Program-made: the position numbers and the translations under genes
The notes under the pieces: model-generated
Database searches by the model: none
Seen by the model: the letters and a program-made list of their open reading frames with translations, nothing else
What the model was told of the DNA's origin: nothing
In this document: one piece after another, positions 44,145-52,495 of the stretch
Position numbering within the stretch: position 1 is the first letter of the stretch
Layout: the number at the start of each line of letters is the position of its first letter
Source: Paraburkholderia ferrariae NBRC 106233
GTDB taxonomy: Bacteria; Pseudomonadota; Gammaproteobacteria; Burkholderiales; Burkholderiaceae
DNA: 64,000 nucleotides
Direction: 5' to 3'
Assembly: GCF_000685035.1 (NCBI RefSeq)
Contig: NZ_BAYB01000022.1
Location: 122,238 to 186,237 of the forward strand

Positions 44145-44988
44145 GGTGGTGTCGTCACGAGATGGCAATCCACATCATAAGACACCGAATCTGCGCGGCA
44201 GCGAGGAATGACGCGCAACGCTTCGCATATCGCGTCGCAATACCGCGCCACCACTTTAAATGCAGAAACGCATTCTCCACCAAGTGCCGCAGTTTGTAGA
44301 GATCCTTGTCGTAGGCGCGCTTGTCCTTACGATTCTTGCGCGGCGGAATCTGCACCTGCATGCCTTGTTGTTGCGCCTGTTTCACGATGGCATCGCTATC
44401 GTAGCCCTTGTCCGCCAGCAAATATTCGGCCGTCATTCCCTCGATCAGCGGGCCAGCTTGCGTACAATCCGCCACGGTACCCGATGTCATAAGGATTCGG
44501 ATCGGCATACCATGCGCATCCACGGCCAAATGCAGCTTGGTGTTGAGCCCCCTTTGGTGAGCTCCATATCCTCATTGCCGCCGTGCGCACCTGTCGCGTG
44601 CGGATGCACTTTGATATGGCTGGCATCGATCATCAGCCATTCGAAATCGGGCTCATCGACCAGTTATTCGAGCAGCCTTTCCCGGACGCCCCAGTCGCGC
44701 CAACGACAAAAACGGCGATGGGTGTTTTTCCAATCGCCGTAGTCCGGAGGAAGATCGCGCCACGGCGGCTGGTGCGCAGAATCCAAAGGACGGCATTGAG
44801 AAATTGACGGTTGTCTCGAGCAATGCCGCCCCACTGACCGCTGCGCCCAGGCAAATGCGGTGAAAGCAATTCCCATGCGGAATCGGACAGGTCGTGGCGA
44901 TGGTAGGCGGCAGATGGCACGAGGCGGCATCACAAGAAGGATTCGCCGCGGATTATCGCAGAGATCATATACTCGCGACGACACTATG
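44145..44988 (-). mobile_element. Decayed IS5-family insertion sequence (IS427-like group)
   Basis: An 844 bp element with terminal inverted repeats: GGTGGTGTCGTCACGAG at 44145-44161 matches the complement of the sequence ending at 44988 at 13 of 17 positions. It carries one transposase reading leftwards that is broken by lesions (see pseudogene entry), so the copy is inactive. A 38-bp inverted copy of its right end lies at 45875-45912. No clear target duplication was found around this copy. Confidence 0.8.
44155..44920 (-). pseudogene. Broken IS5-family transposase
   Basis: Starts MPSAAYHRHDLSDSAWELLS and ends LVENAFLHLKWWRGIATRYA then MMWIAIS, the usual IS5-family DDE transposase ends. Three lesions separate the parts. 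A single-base deletion near 44768 shifts from ILRTS to the frame reading PPWRDLPPDYGDWKNTHRRF. A TAA at 44664-44666 follows RERLLE, after which the frame continues LVDEPDFEWLMIDASHIKVH. A second single-base deletion in a G run near 44530 precedes AVDAHGMPIRILMTSG. A programmed frameshift might explain one of these, but not the stop. Confidence 0.85.
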
Positions 44989-45046
44989 GAGAGCGCATCG
45001 AATCCCTGTTGCCAGGCAAAGACAGGGGGCAGCGCCCCCGCCCATG

Positions 45047-45580
45047 TTATTGCCCCTGTTGCTGCTGCCAATAAATTTCGCCGTCTGATGGCCCAGAAGC
45101 AGGATTAACGATGCCGCCTGAACGATTGCAGATGCCGTCCAAGCTCAGGCAAGGACTGGCTTGGACATGGGGATGCTTACTGATGTAGACGTTATCCGCA
45201 TTTTGACTGAGTTGCTCTCGCATTTCCCACAACGGAATAAATTTCGCCTTCCATTCTGGCGCTCCGACCCAATTGTTTGTTTTTATGATCGTTGCCAATT
45301 CAGGCAGGAGTTTGGAAATTTCCAGGTCGTATTTCAGGAGGTCCATGGGGGCGTCATGGTCGGCGACCAGGGCCTGATCAAACTTTGTGTCGCCAAACCA
45401 TTTATTCGTCATGAGAGTCATTTTAGTCAGATTCCCTTGGGCCTGGAGGGCCTGGATCTTGTCCATGCATGCAGGCAAGTTTCCATCGATGAAGCAAACG
45501 GGCTGCTGCGAATCCATCGTGGCGCAACCGGCCAATGCAGCCGCGATGGACAGAACTCCTGGCAAGCGAAAGCATCCCAT
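45047..45580 (-). CDS. Predicted lipoprotein, unknown function, between IS remnants
   Basis: 177 residues with a signal peptide and lipobox (AALAGC), so probably lipid-anchored. The mature part has Cys pairs (VCFIDGNLPACMDK), a helical-looking middle (QALQAQGNLTKMTLMTNKWF, LEISKLLPELATIIKTNNWV) and a Gln-rich end (YWQQQQGQ). GC content and codon use are visibly lower than in neighbouring genes. It lies between an IS5 copy and a facing IS end, so it may be acquired cargo. I do not recognise the family. Confidence 0.65.
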   Translation of the reverse strand: MGCFRLPGVLSIAAALAGCATMDSQQPVCFIDGNLPACMDKIQALQAQGNLTKMTLMTNKWFGDTKFDQALVADHDAPMDLLKYDLEISKLLPELATIIKTNNWVGAPEWKAKFIPLWEMREQLSQNADNVYISKHPHVQASPCLSLDGICNRSGGIVNPASGPSDGEIYWQQQQGQ

Positions 45581-45734
45581 GTCTTTTTACCCTTCCTATG
45601 GTGGCAGACGAGATGCTACTACACTCTCCTCCTGCTCCAATGCATACAGCCGCTGAACCCACCATGCCGGCAATGCGCGTGACTACTTGATTGGACTCAT
45701 ACTGCCAGGCCGACTCACCAGGCTGAAGCGACAT

Positions 45735-45870
45735 TCAAGGTATCCGGATGGAGAGGCAGGCTAACTGGATGAAGGCGAAGAAATTGGCGGGTTTTCTGTC
45801 GTATCGGGTGGCGATGTGGCGGAGCTGCTTGAGTCTTGGGACGCAGCGTTCGATCCGGTTGCGCAAAGTT
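45735..45870 (-). pseudogene. C-terminal fragment of a second IS5-family transposase
   Basis: Reading leftwards the sequence gives NRIERCVPRLKQLRHIATRY, then DRKPANFFAFIQLACLS before a stop at 45735-45737. This is the conserved C-terminal end of IS427/IS6501-type transposases, different from the copy at 44155. Nothing upstream continues it: at about 45870 it is joined directly to the right end of the other IS. Confidence 0.75.
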
Positions 45871-45914
45871 GGGGTCTTATGATGGGGATTGCCATCTCGT
45901 GACGACACCACCTA
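45871..45914 (+). mobile_element. Inverted fragment of the IS5 right end
   Basis: 45875-45912 is the reverse complement of 44145-44182 with one mismatch in 38 bp. It includes the last transposase codons (LMM.IAIS then TGA) and the terminal repeat ending GACACCACC. It is followed by CTAG, a typical target for some IS5-group elements. Together with the full copy it flanks the lipoprotein gene at 45047. Confidence 0.75.
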
Positions 45915-46157
45915 GTGATAGTTGACGAAATCGATGATGTCGTTCAGGAACCACGGCAGGATCAGTTGCGTATCCGGATAGCTGGTGCCGACGGTGAGCC
46001 TCGGCGGCGCCGACGCCGGCGGGTTGATGCCGTGCAGCAGGTAGGTGTCCGTCTGCGCCGGACCGGCATTCGCGGCTTGAGTGGTCGCTGGCGGCCACGA
46101 TGAGGCGCATCCGGCGAGGAACACGACGAGGACTGCGGCGAAGCACGAAGGCTTCAT
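45912..46157 (-). CDS. Small predicted lipoprotein, possibly altered at its 3' end by an IS
   Basis: 81 residues: signal peptide MKPSCFAAVLVVFLAGC with lipobox Cys17, then an Ala/Pro-rich segment (SSWPPATTQAANAGPAQTDT) and LTVGTSYPDTQLILPWFL near the end. Its TAG stop (45912-45914) coincides with the boundary of an IS fragment, so the original C-terminus may have been longer. The frame is open upstream to 46433, but the ATG with the signal peptide is at 46155-46157 and a GGAG leader lies 7 bp before it. Function unknown. Confidence 0.6.
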   Translation of the reverse strand: MKPSCFAAVLVVFLAGCASSWPPATTQAANAGPAQTDTYLLHGINPPASAPPRLTVGTSYPDTQLILPWFLNDIIDFVNYH

Positions 46158-46371
46158 GATGGTGGCTCCTGCTGCGTGACTGGCGGCCGCCACGAAGGGC
46201 GGTTTGCGCCCGGGACGTGAACGGCCATACAGGGAGATTGTCTGCGATTCGCGGCAGGAAGTCGAATGGTTGGCCGATTCCGTCCGTAGCATGGTGGGTC
46301 GAAGGCGGGCATTGTTCGGAGCTTTTTTTTCGGTTAGGCTCGCAGCGCTTCGTTCCTGGTCACCTGTGCTT

Positions 46372-47949
46372 ATGCAAAGACGCCGATTCTTCGCTTCGCT
46401 CGCGTATCTGAGCGCGGCCCTCAGTACGCGCAACGCGCCTGCCGCGAACCTGCCCGCCGCGCCATCCTTCGACAGTGCTGCCCCCGAGCCCTCCCTCTTT
46501 GCCAGCGCGACGCTGGCGCACTATCTGCGGCGTGTCGAAGCGCTGGATCGAAAGGGTCCGCAACTGCGCAGTCTCATCGAACTGAATCCCGATGCGCACC
46601 GGATTGCCGCGGCGCTCGACGCCGAACGGCAGGCCGGCAAGGTGCGCGGTCCGCTGCACGGCACGGTACTCGCGGTGAAGGACAACATTGCCACGGGCGA
46701 CCGGATGTCCACGACGGCCGGCTCGCTCGCGCTAGACGGCGTCCGCGCCACGCGCGACGCTTTCCTCGTCTCGCGCCTGCGCGATTCGGGCGCGGTCATC
46801 ATGGGCAAGGCGAATCTCAGCGAGTGGGCGAACATCCGCTCCACGCGTGCGACGAGCGGCTGGAGCGGGCGCGGCGGGCTCACCCGCAATCCGCACGCAC
46901 TCGATCGCAATCCGAGCGGATCGAGTTCCGGTGCGGCGGCGGCCGTGGCTGCGGGCCTCGCCGCAATGGCGATCGGCACCGAAACTGACGGGTCGATTAC
47001 GTCGCCCGCGGCGATCAATGGCATCGTCGGCCTCAAGCCGACCGTGGGCCGCGTGAGCCGCGACGGCATCGTGCCGATCTCGAACACGCAGGATACGGCG
47101 GGCCCGATGACGCGCACCGTTGCCGACGCGGCCCGCCTTCTGGCGGCGATTGCGGGCGCGGACAGCAACGATCCCGCTACGCTGAAGGCGCCGCCTCCCG
47201 ACGACTACGTGGCGGCGCTTGACAAGAACGCCTTGCGCGGCGCACGCATTGGTGTGGCACGCGAATACTTCACGGGGCACGACGAGGTCAATGGAGAGAT
47301 CGAGCGCGCCATCGCGCAGCTTATCGCGCTGGGTGCGACGATCGTGGACCCGGTGGAGCTGCCGAAGGTGGACTATGGCAACGAAGAACAGAGCGTTCTG
47401 TTGTACGAGTTCAAGCACGGTTTGCCGCTGTGGCTCGCGACGTTCGCGCCTCACGCGCAGGTGAAGAATCTCGCCGATGTGATTGCCTTCAACGAAGCGC
47501 ACCGTGCAAGCGAAATGCCGTTCTTTGGCCAGGAATTGTTTGTTCAGGCGCAGGCGCTCGGCGATCTGGACAGCGGCGCCTATCGCCAGGCACTTGCCAC
47601 GTGCGCGAAGCATGCGCGCGAGGACGGTCTCGATCACGCGTTCAGGCAGCACGGTCTCGATGCCATCATTGCGCCCACCGGCGGCACTGCGTGGCTCACG
47701 GACTTCGTCAATGGCGACAGCGGCAGCGACGGATTTTCGACGCCGGCTGCGGTGGCGGGGTATCCGCACCTGACCGTGCCTGCAGGACTGGTGCGCGGCT
47801 TGCCCGTGGGGCTGTCGTTCGTCGGGCCCGCGTGGAGCGAAGCGAAACTGCTCGCATACGGCTATGCGTTCGAACAGGCGGCGCAGTGGCGGCGCGAGCC
47901 GCAGTTCCTCGCGCAATCGAGTATGCCGCCGTTGGGGGAGTCGGCCTGA
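46372..47949 (+). CDS. Amidase-signature family hydrolase, probably exported
   Basis: 525 residues. The amidase-signature fold shows Lys103 (HGTVLAVKDNI), the Gly/Ser-rich cis-Ser loop (NPSGSSSGAAAAV, about 184-186) and nucleophile Ser208 in GTETDGSITSPAA. The N-terminus MQRRRFFASLAYLSAALS resembles a twin-arginine signal without a perfect consensus, so periplasmic location is plausible. Enzymes of this class cleave varied amides and peptides. It lacks the C-terminal domain of allophanate hydrolase and so does not obviously complete the guanidine pathway. It stands alone, with 214 bp upstream. The frame is open to 46204 without a good start. Confidence 0.88.
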   Translation: MQRRRFFASLAYLSAALSTRNAPAANLPAAPSFDSAAPEPSLFASATLAHYLRRVEALDRKGPQLRSLIELNPDAHRIAAALDAERQAGKVRGPLHGTVLAVKDNIATGDRMSTTAGSLALDGVRATRDAFLVSRLRDSGAVIMGKANLSEWANIRSTRATSGWSGRGGLTRNPHALDRNPSGSSSGAAAAVAAGLAAMAIGTETDGSITSPAAINGIVGLKPTVGRVSRDGIVPISNTQDTAGPMTRTVADAARLLAAIAGADSNDPATLKAPPPDDYVAALDKNALRGARIGVAREYFTGHDEVNGEIERAIAQLIALGATIVDPVELPKVDYGNEEQSVLLYEFKHGLPLWLATFAPHAQVKNLADVIAFNEAHRASEMPFFGQELFVQAQALGDLDSGAYRQALATCAKHAREDGLDHAFRQHGLDAIIAPTGGTAWLTDFVNGDSGSDGFSTPAAVAGYPHLTVPAGLVRGLPVGLSFVGPAWSEAKLLAYGYAFEQAAQWRREPQFLAQSSMPPLGESA

Positions 47950-48017
47950 GTTGGGTCGGTGGCCAGGCGCGGCGGCGAACGCGCCCGATGCCGGGCGCTA
48001 CCGTTTCTGTCCGCCGC

Positions 48018-48374
48018 TCAAGCCCCGCCGCGAAAACACGACAACCCCCACGGTGTCATCTTCACGGGCAGGTGATAGTGCTGTGCCGCATCGGCCAGGC
48101 CGAAGCGGTAGGTCACATCGCCCAGAAAGGGCAGTTCCGCATCGGCCATGCCGTGACCGTAATACCACGCTCCCGCTCCAAGCGTGATTTCATAGACCCC
48201 GGGCAGGCAGGCCGCAGCGAGCGTATCCAGGGCGCCGAGCGAACCGTTCGCGCCGATGCGCCCCCTGCACAGCAGCACCCGGCCGGCTCCGTCGATGCGT
48301 TCCACCTTCACCGACAAACCTTCCGCAACGACGCCGCGAGCGACGTCCACGACATGCAGTGAAATACCGGGCAT
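48018..48374 (-). CDS. uraH: 5-hydroxyisourate hydrolase (transthyretin-like)
   Basis: 118-residue member of the transthyretin-like family that hydrolyses 5-hydroxyisourate in urate breakdown. MPGISLHVVDVARGVVAEGL supplies the first active-site His, then LCRGRIGANGSLG (Arg), and YHLPVKMTPWGLSCFRGG the second His. The usual C-terminal YRGS is here FRGG followed by one Ala, a clear departure. It is 8 bp downstream of guaD and forms a purine operon with it and the NCS2 permease. The frame stays open to 48596 inside guaD, which is not coding. Confidence 0.87.
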   Translation of the reverse strand: MPGISLHVVDVARGVVAEGLSVKVERIDGAGRVLLCRGRIGANGSLGALDTLAAACLPGVYEITLGAGAWYYGHGMADAELPFLGDVTYRFGLADAAQHYHLPVKMTPWGLSCFRGGA

Positions 48375-48382
48375 GGCGCCAC

Positions 48383-48892
48383 CTACGCCCAGAAGCCGTC
48401 GTGCGAGCGGGCCGCCTCGTCTTCGAGCAGCGGGCCGGCTACTTCGACATGTCGCTGGCCGCGCGCGAAGACTTCGCGGCAGGGCAGGGAGAACGTCGGG
48501 TTCTCGGGGTGCGAGCCCGTGAGGCCGAGCAGGCGATGCTCGGAAAGCGCATAGACGACACGCCCGATGTTGCACCAGTAGATGGCGCCGGAACACATGC
48601 AGCAGGGCTCGGCACTCGTATAGAGGGTGCAGCGGGAGAGTTGTTCCGGCGTGAGCAGGCGGGCGGCTTTCGCGGCGGCGGCCAGTTCGGCGTGCTGGGT
48701 GGGATCGCCTTCCGGCGGCGTGGAGTTGTTGCCCGCGGAGGCCACGATGTTGCCGTGCTCGTCCGCTACGATGGCGGCGAACGGGTGGTGGCCGTTCTTG
48801 CGCGATTCGTCGGCGAGTTCGATGGCGGCGCGCAGGAGCGCCATGTCGCGTTCATCGAGTTGAGCGGGCTGGCTGGTCGTAATGGTATTCAT
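48383..48892 (-). CDS. guaD: Guanine deaminase-like nucleoside deaminase
   Basis: 169-residue zinc deaminase of the cytidine-deaminase fold. Zinc ligands His67 with catalytic Glu69 (QHAELAAA) and Cys97/Cys100 (EPCCMC) are intact. CSGAIYWCNIGRVVYALSEH and HPENPTFSLPCREVFARGQR match the GuaD/nucleoside deaminase branch rather than TadA. It deaminates guanine to xanthine, feeding the urate pathway that uraH serves. It lies 28 bp downstream of the permease gene. Confidence 0.87.
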   Translation of the reverse strand: MNTITTSQPAQLDERDMALLRAAIELADESRKNGHHPFAAIVADEHGNIVASAGNNSTPPEGDPTQHAELAAAAKAARLLTPEQLSRCTLYTSAEPCCMCSGAIYWCNIGRVVYALSEHRLLGLTGSHPENPTFSLPCREVFARGQRHVEVAGPLLEDEAARSHDGFWA

Positions 48893-48920
48893 TCGGAATC
48901 CTGTTGAAATTGGTTAGGGG

Positions 48921-50294
48921 TTATTGCGCTTCCGCGTTTGCGTTTTCGTGCGCTTCATGTGCCTCGTGCGTCTCATGCGCCTCGTGCGTTCCGGCCGCAT
49001 GGTCTTCGCGATTGAGCAGCACGTTGAGCACGATAGCCGTGAGGGCACCGAGGAAAATACCGCTATCCAGAATGAGCTTCGCCGGTCCGCTCACATGCGA
49101 AAAGAGCGAAGGAAACGACATCGGCAGAACCCCGACACTCACGGAAACCGCGACGACGATGGCATTGCGGGTCCCGTCGAACCTCACGCGCGAGAGTTCC
49201 TGAATGCCCGCGACCGTGGTCATGCCGAACATGACGATGGCGCAGCCGCCCAGTACCGGCCGGGGCACCGAAGCAATCACCGCGCCGAGCTTGGGAAAGA
49301 GTCCCATGAGGATCATGATGGCCCCCGCCGATGCAACCACGTAGCGGCTCTTCACATTGGACAGCGCGATCAAGCCGGTGTTTTGCGTGAATGCGTTGTA
49401 CGGAAAGCTGTTGAAAATACCGCCCAGCATGGTGGAAAGGCCATCGGCGCGAAACGCGTTGCCGAGCGTTTTCTGTGTCGACGGGCGGCCGATGATCGTA
49501 CCGATCGCCAGCACGTTGCCGGTGGTTTCCGCCATGATAACCAGCATGGCCAGTGCCATCACCAGGACCGGCGCGACGTCGAAGCGGGGCAGGCCGAAGG
49601 CGAAGGGCGCGCTGATCTCGAACCAGGCGGCGTCGCCAACGTGCGCAAAATTCGTCATGCCGCAAACGGCGGCGACGATGGTGCCCACGAGCAGGCCGAT
49701 CAGCACCGAGAGGTTGCCGACGAAGCCCTTGAAACGCGCATAGACGAAGAGCGTCACGCTCACCGTTGCGAATCCCAGCAGCAGGTTCGCCATGGACCCG
49801 AAGCCAGGGGCGTCCGGATTGCCGCCGCCCAGCCAGATCGCCGCGGCCGGCATGAGCGAGACGCCGATAATCGTGATCAGGCTGCCGATCACGACCGGCG
49901 GGAAAAAGCGCAGCAAGCGGCTGAACACAGGCGCGATGGCAACGGTCAGCGCGCCGGCGGCAATCACGGAGCCGAACACGTAGGCGAGGCCGTATTGCTT
50001 GCCGATCATGATCATGGGGGCAATTGCGATGAAAGAGCAGCCCTGGATCAACGGCAGCCGTGCGCCGAACTTCCAGATGCCGATCGTCTGAATCAGCGTG
50101 GCAATACCGGAGGTCAGCAGATTCGCGTTGATGAGCGTGACCATCTGCTGCTGCGTCAACCCCAGTGCGCTGCCGAGAATGAGCGGCACGGCCACGGCGC
50201 CCGCATACATGACCAGGACGTGCTGCAGCCCGTAGCTGGCGAGTTGCCGCAGCGGCAAGATTTCGTCGACGGGATGAGGACTGCGCTTGCTCAT
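48921..50294 (-). CDS. NCS2-family purine (xanthine/urate) permease with His-rich tail
   Basis: Inner-membrane proton symporter of 457 residues with about 14 hydrophobic segments. LASYGLQHVLVMYAGAVAVP is the nucleobase-transporter start. The signature motif QNTGLIALSNVKSRYVVASA and the preceding SFPYNAFT belong to the xanthine/urate (UacT/XanQ) branch. The C-terminal tail is unusual: about 25 residues rich in His, Glu and Ala (repeated EAHE/ETHE), encoded by 9-bp DNA repeats. It is the first gene of the leftward purine operon; the ATG at 50292-50294 follows an AGGAGAC leader. Confidence 0.9.
   Translation of the reverse strand: MSKRSPHPVDEILPLRQLASYGLQHVLVMYAGAVAVPLILGSALGLTQQQMVTLINANLLTSGIATLIQTIGIWKFGARLPLIQGCSFIAIAPMIMIGKQYGLAYVFGSVIAAGALTVAIAPVFSRLLRFFPPVVIGSLITIIGVSLMPAAAIWLGGGNPDAPGFGSMANLLLGFATVSVTLFVYARFKGFVGNLSVLIGLLVGTIVAAVCGMTNFAHVGDAAWFEISAPFAFGLPRFDVAPVLVMALAMLVIMAETTGNVLAIGTIIGRPSTQKTLGNAFRADGLSTMLGGIFNSFPYNAFTQNTGLIALSNVKSRYVVASAGAIMILMGLFPKLGAVIASVPRPVLGGCAIVMFGMTTVAGIQELSRVRFDGTRNAIVVAVSVSVGVLPMSFPSLFSHVSGPAKLILDSGIFLGALTAIVLNVLLNREDHAAGTHEAHETHEAHEAHENANAEAQ
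48945..48989 (-). repeat. Five 9-bp tandem repeats encoding the permease's His/Glu tail
   Basis: On the + strand five consecutive near-identical 9-bp units (such as CTCGTGCGT and CTCATGCGC) run from 48945 to 48989. Each encodes three residues of the pattern Ala/Thr-His-Glu on the minus strand. Repeat number can change without altering frame. Confidence 0.75.
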
Positions 50295-50461
50295 GAACTG
50301 TCTCCTGATGTCGTTTTGAAACCAGCCTCGGCGGCGCGGCACCTGGGGAATGCCTGTCCCGGGGCGGCTCGCCACGACCGGGCTGGTGCGCCATAATCCC
50401 CCACGCAGGCGATGGATCCAAATCAATATCCATCGATTTTTTCAATAATCAGGGAAGCGCC

Positions 50462-51376
50462 ATGCGCTATTCGCTCGACCAGCTCGAAATGTTTGCCCGG
50501 GTGGTGAAGACGGGTTCGTTCTCCGCCGCCGCCCGCAGCCTCGGCAAGACGCAATCCACCATCAGCATTGCCATTGCGAATCTCGAAGTGGACTGGGGCC
50601 TGCCGCTTTTCGACCGCACGAGCAAGCTGCCCGTGCTCACGCCGGCGGGCCGCAAACTGCTCAATGAAGTGGAGTTGGTGCTGGAGCGGTGTCTCGACCT
50701 CGAATCGCACGCCAACGACCTGGGCGAACTGGTCGAGCCGCGCATCACGCTCGCGATCGAAGTGCCGTACCCGGCGCTGATGCCCGCCATTGCGGATTTC
50801 GCCACGCAGTTTCCGAACGTCGATCTCGACATTCGCCACCCCTTGCTGGGCAACGTGGCCGAATTACTCGTGAAGGACGAGGTGGATCTGGGGGTTGCCT
50901 TCGCGCAGCCCGCGTATCCGCGCGACCTCGGCTTTTCGCAGATGGGCAAGCTGATCCTCGCGCACGTGGCGCGGCACGATCATCCGCTGGCGAAGCAGAA
51001 GAGCGTGAGCTTTGCCGAGTTGCGCTCGCAGCGTCGCCTCGTTTTCAGTGCGCACAACAATACGCTGCCCTCCACCGAGTACCTCGATTCGGCGCGCAGC
51101 TGGCAGGCCGAGAGCTATCTGGCGCTGCTCGAAATGGCACGCGCGGGACTGGGCTGGACGACCCTGCCGCGCCAATTGATGCTGCGCGAGCTGGAAAGCG
51201 GCGAGTTCGTCGAATTGCAACTGGCCGCCTATCCGCATACCGACTGGCTGGTGGGGGTCGATCTGATCTGGCCGAAAGCGCGGGTGCTGGGCAAGGCGGC
51301 AATGTGGCTCAAGCGCCGCCTGCAGGCGCACAAGGTATCGGAGCGGGATCGCAACGGTAACGCTACGACGCTATAG
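50462..51376 (+). CDS. LysR-family regulator beside the purine operon
   Basis: 304-residue LysR regulator: HTH at about 4-62 (LDQLEMFARVVKTGSFSAAA, LGKTQSTISIAIANLEVDWG) and an effector domain (LTPAGRKLLNEVELVLERCL, NVDLDIRHPLLGNVAELLVK). It is divergent from the NCS2 permease-guaD-uraH operon across 167 bp and probably controls it. The ATG at 50462 follows GGAAG by 4 bp. The effector is not deducible; urate or another purine would fit the context. Confidence 0.9.
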   Translation: MRYSLDQLEMFARVVKTGSFSAAARSLGKTQSTISIAIANLEVDWGLPLFDRTSKLPVLTPAGRKLLNEVELVLERCLDLESHANDLGELVEPRITLAIEVPYPALMPAIADFATQFPNVDLDIRHPLLGNVAELLVKDEVDLGVAFAQPAYPRDLGFSQMGKLILAHVARHDHPLAKQKSVSFAELRSQRRLVFSAHNNTLPSTEYLDSARSWQAESYLALLEMARAGLGWTTLPRQLMLRELESGEFVELQLAAYPHTDWLVGVDLIWPKARVLGKAAMWLKRRLQAHKVSERDRNGNATTL

Positions 51377-51426
51377 AGGGGAGACATTTGCGCAGCAGGC
51401 ACGTGGCGCACGTGCCGTTTCCGTGA

Positions 51427-51810
51427 CTAACGCAACTGCTCATCGACCGTCTTCGTCAACGGCGAATCGACGTCGCCCGTGTGCTTCGTCTGCACAGGCT
51501 CGATCAGCACGATCCAGCATTCGTTTTCCGCCACGGGGTTGTGCAGCGTGCCGCGCGGCACCACATGCATCGAACCGGCAGGCACATCGACAATGCGGCC
51601 GCCTTCGTATTCGATCTTGAGGTGCCCGCGCACGACGAAGAACAATTCGTCTTCGTCTGCATGGTCGTGCCACACGAGCTGGCCGCGAACTTTCGCGACT
51701 TTCACATATTGATCGTTGATGCGCGCGACGACCTTGGGTGACCAGTAGTCCGATACATCGCCGAAGGCGGCTTCGATGTCGAATGATTCGGCGAACGGGT
51801 GAAGAGGCAT
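51427..51810 (-). CDS. Cupin-domain protein
   Basis: 127-residue single-cupin protein. Metal-site motif 1 reads VWHDHADEDELFFVVRG (two His and a Glu) with the fourth ligand His in MHVVPRGTLHNP. It begins MPLHPFAESFDIEAAFGDVS and has GGAG 7 bp before ATG. It lies 2 bp downstream of the LysE-type gene, so the two are one transcription unit. Cupins of this size often act as isomerases, small dioxygenases or ligand binders; the role here is unknown. Confidence 0.85.
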   Translation of the reverse strand: MPLHPFAESFDIEAAFGDVSDYWSPKVVARINDQYVKVAKVRGQLVWHDHADEDELFFVVRGHLKIEYEGGRIVDVPAGSMHVVPRGTLHNPVAENECWIVLIEPVQTKHTGDVDSPLTKTVDEQLR

Positions 51811-51812
51811 GA

Positions 51813-52403
51813 TTATCTCCAGGTCGGAATAACGGAGGCGGCGAGCAGCACGCCCATCGCAAGGTTGAGTATGCGCCAGTGCCGCGGGGTGCGAATCAGC
51901 CGCGCGAGCAGTACGCCGAACAGGCACCACAGCGCGAGCGACACGCACGCAGCGATGCCGAATGCGGCGCCGAGCAGCAGTGCCAGTCTTTCCGAGCCAT
52001 TAGTTAGCATGGCGAAAGATGCTGCTGCACCCACCGTCATCGCCCAGCTTTTTGGATTGAGCCACAAGAGCAGAAAACCGTTGAATAACGTGACCGGCTT
52101 CGCGGGGCCGTTGCCCGCGTTCGGCGGCCCGCTTCGCGCGATACGCCACGCGAGCCAGAGCAGATAGGCGGAGCCGAGCGCCCTTACGGCCGTTTGCAGC
52201 GCAGGCGCCGCGAGCAGCAGACCGCCGAGACCGAGGGCGGCGATGGCGGCCAGTAAGGCCAGCCCGAGAGCGATGCCGAGCATCAGCGGAACGGAGCGAG
52301 CAAAGCCAAAGCGCGCGCCCGAAGCGGTGGCGAGCGTGGTGGCGCCGCCGGGCGTGAGCGTCGCGACGGCGACAAAGAGGAGAAGGGGCAGGATCGAAGC
52401 CAT
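51813..52403 (-). CDS. LysE/RhtB-family amino acid exporter
   Basis: 196-residue inner-membrane protein with about six helices. The LysE/RhtB start MASILPLLLFVAVATLTPGG includes the TPGG motif, and FNGFLLLWLNPKSWAMTVGA contains the NPK motif. GFARSVPLMLGIALGLALLA covers the second helix region. It is divergent from a LysR regulator, the common argP-argO-like layout. The exported compound is unknown. ATG at 52401-52403; the longer open frame to 52877 runs through the regulator gene and is not coding. Confidence 0.9.
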   Translation of the reverse strand: MASILPLLLFVAVATLTPGGATTLATASGARFGFARSVPLMLGIALGLALLAAIAALGLGGLLLAAPALQTAVRALGSAYLLWLAWRIARSGPPNAGNGPAKPVTLFNGFLLLWLNPKSWAMTVGAAASFAMLTNGSERLALLLGAAFGIAACVSLALWCLFGVLLARLIRTPRHWRILNLAMGVLLAASVIPTWR

Positions 52404-52495
52404 CGTGACGGGTCCGGGTGTTCTGGCCCACACTGTACGGCTTGCAGATCCATCGCAAAAGCCAATAATATTGATGCGATGCATTACGCGACCTA

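Noticed and set aside
44155..44920. Programmed -1 frameshift in the IS5 transposase
   Set aside because: Two separate indels and an in-frame TAA cannot all be explained by one programmed event, so it was called a pseudogene.
46372..47949. Amidase considered as the missing allophanate hydrolase of the guanidine pathway
   Set aside because: It lacks the C-terminal domain, appears exported, and is far from the operon without a riboswitch.
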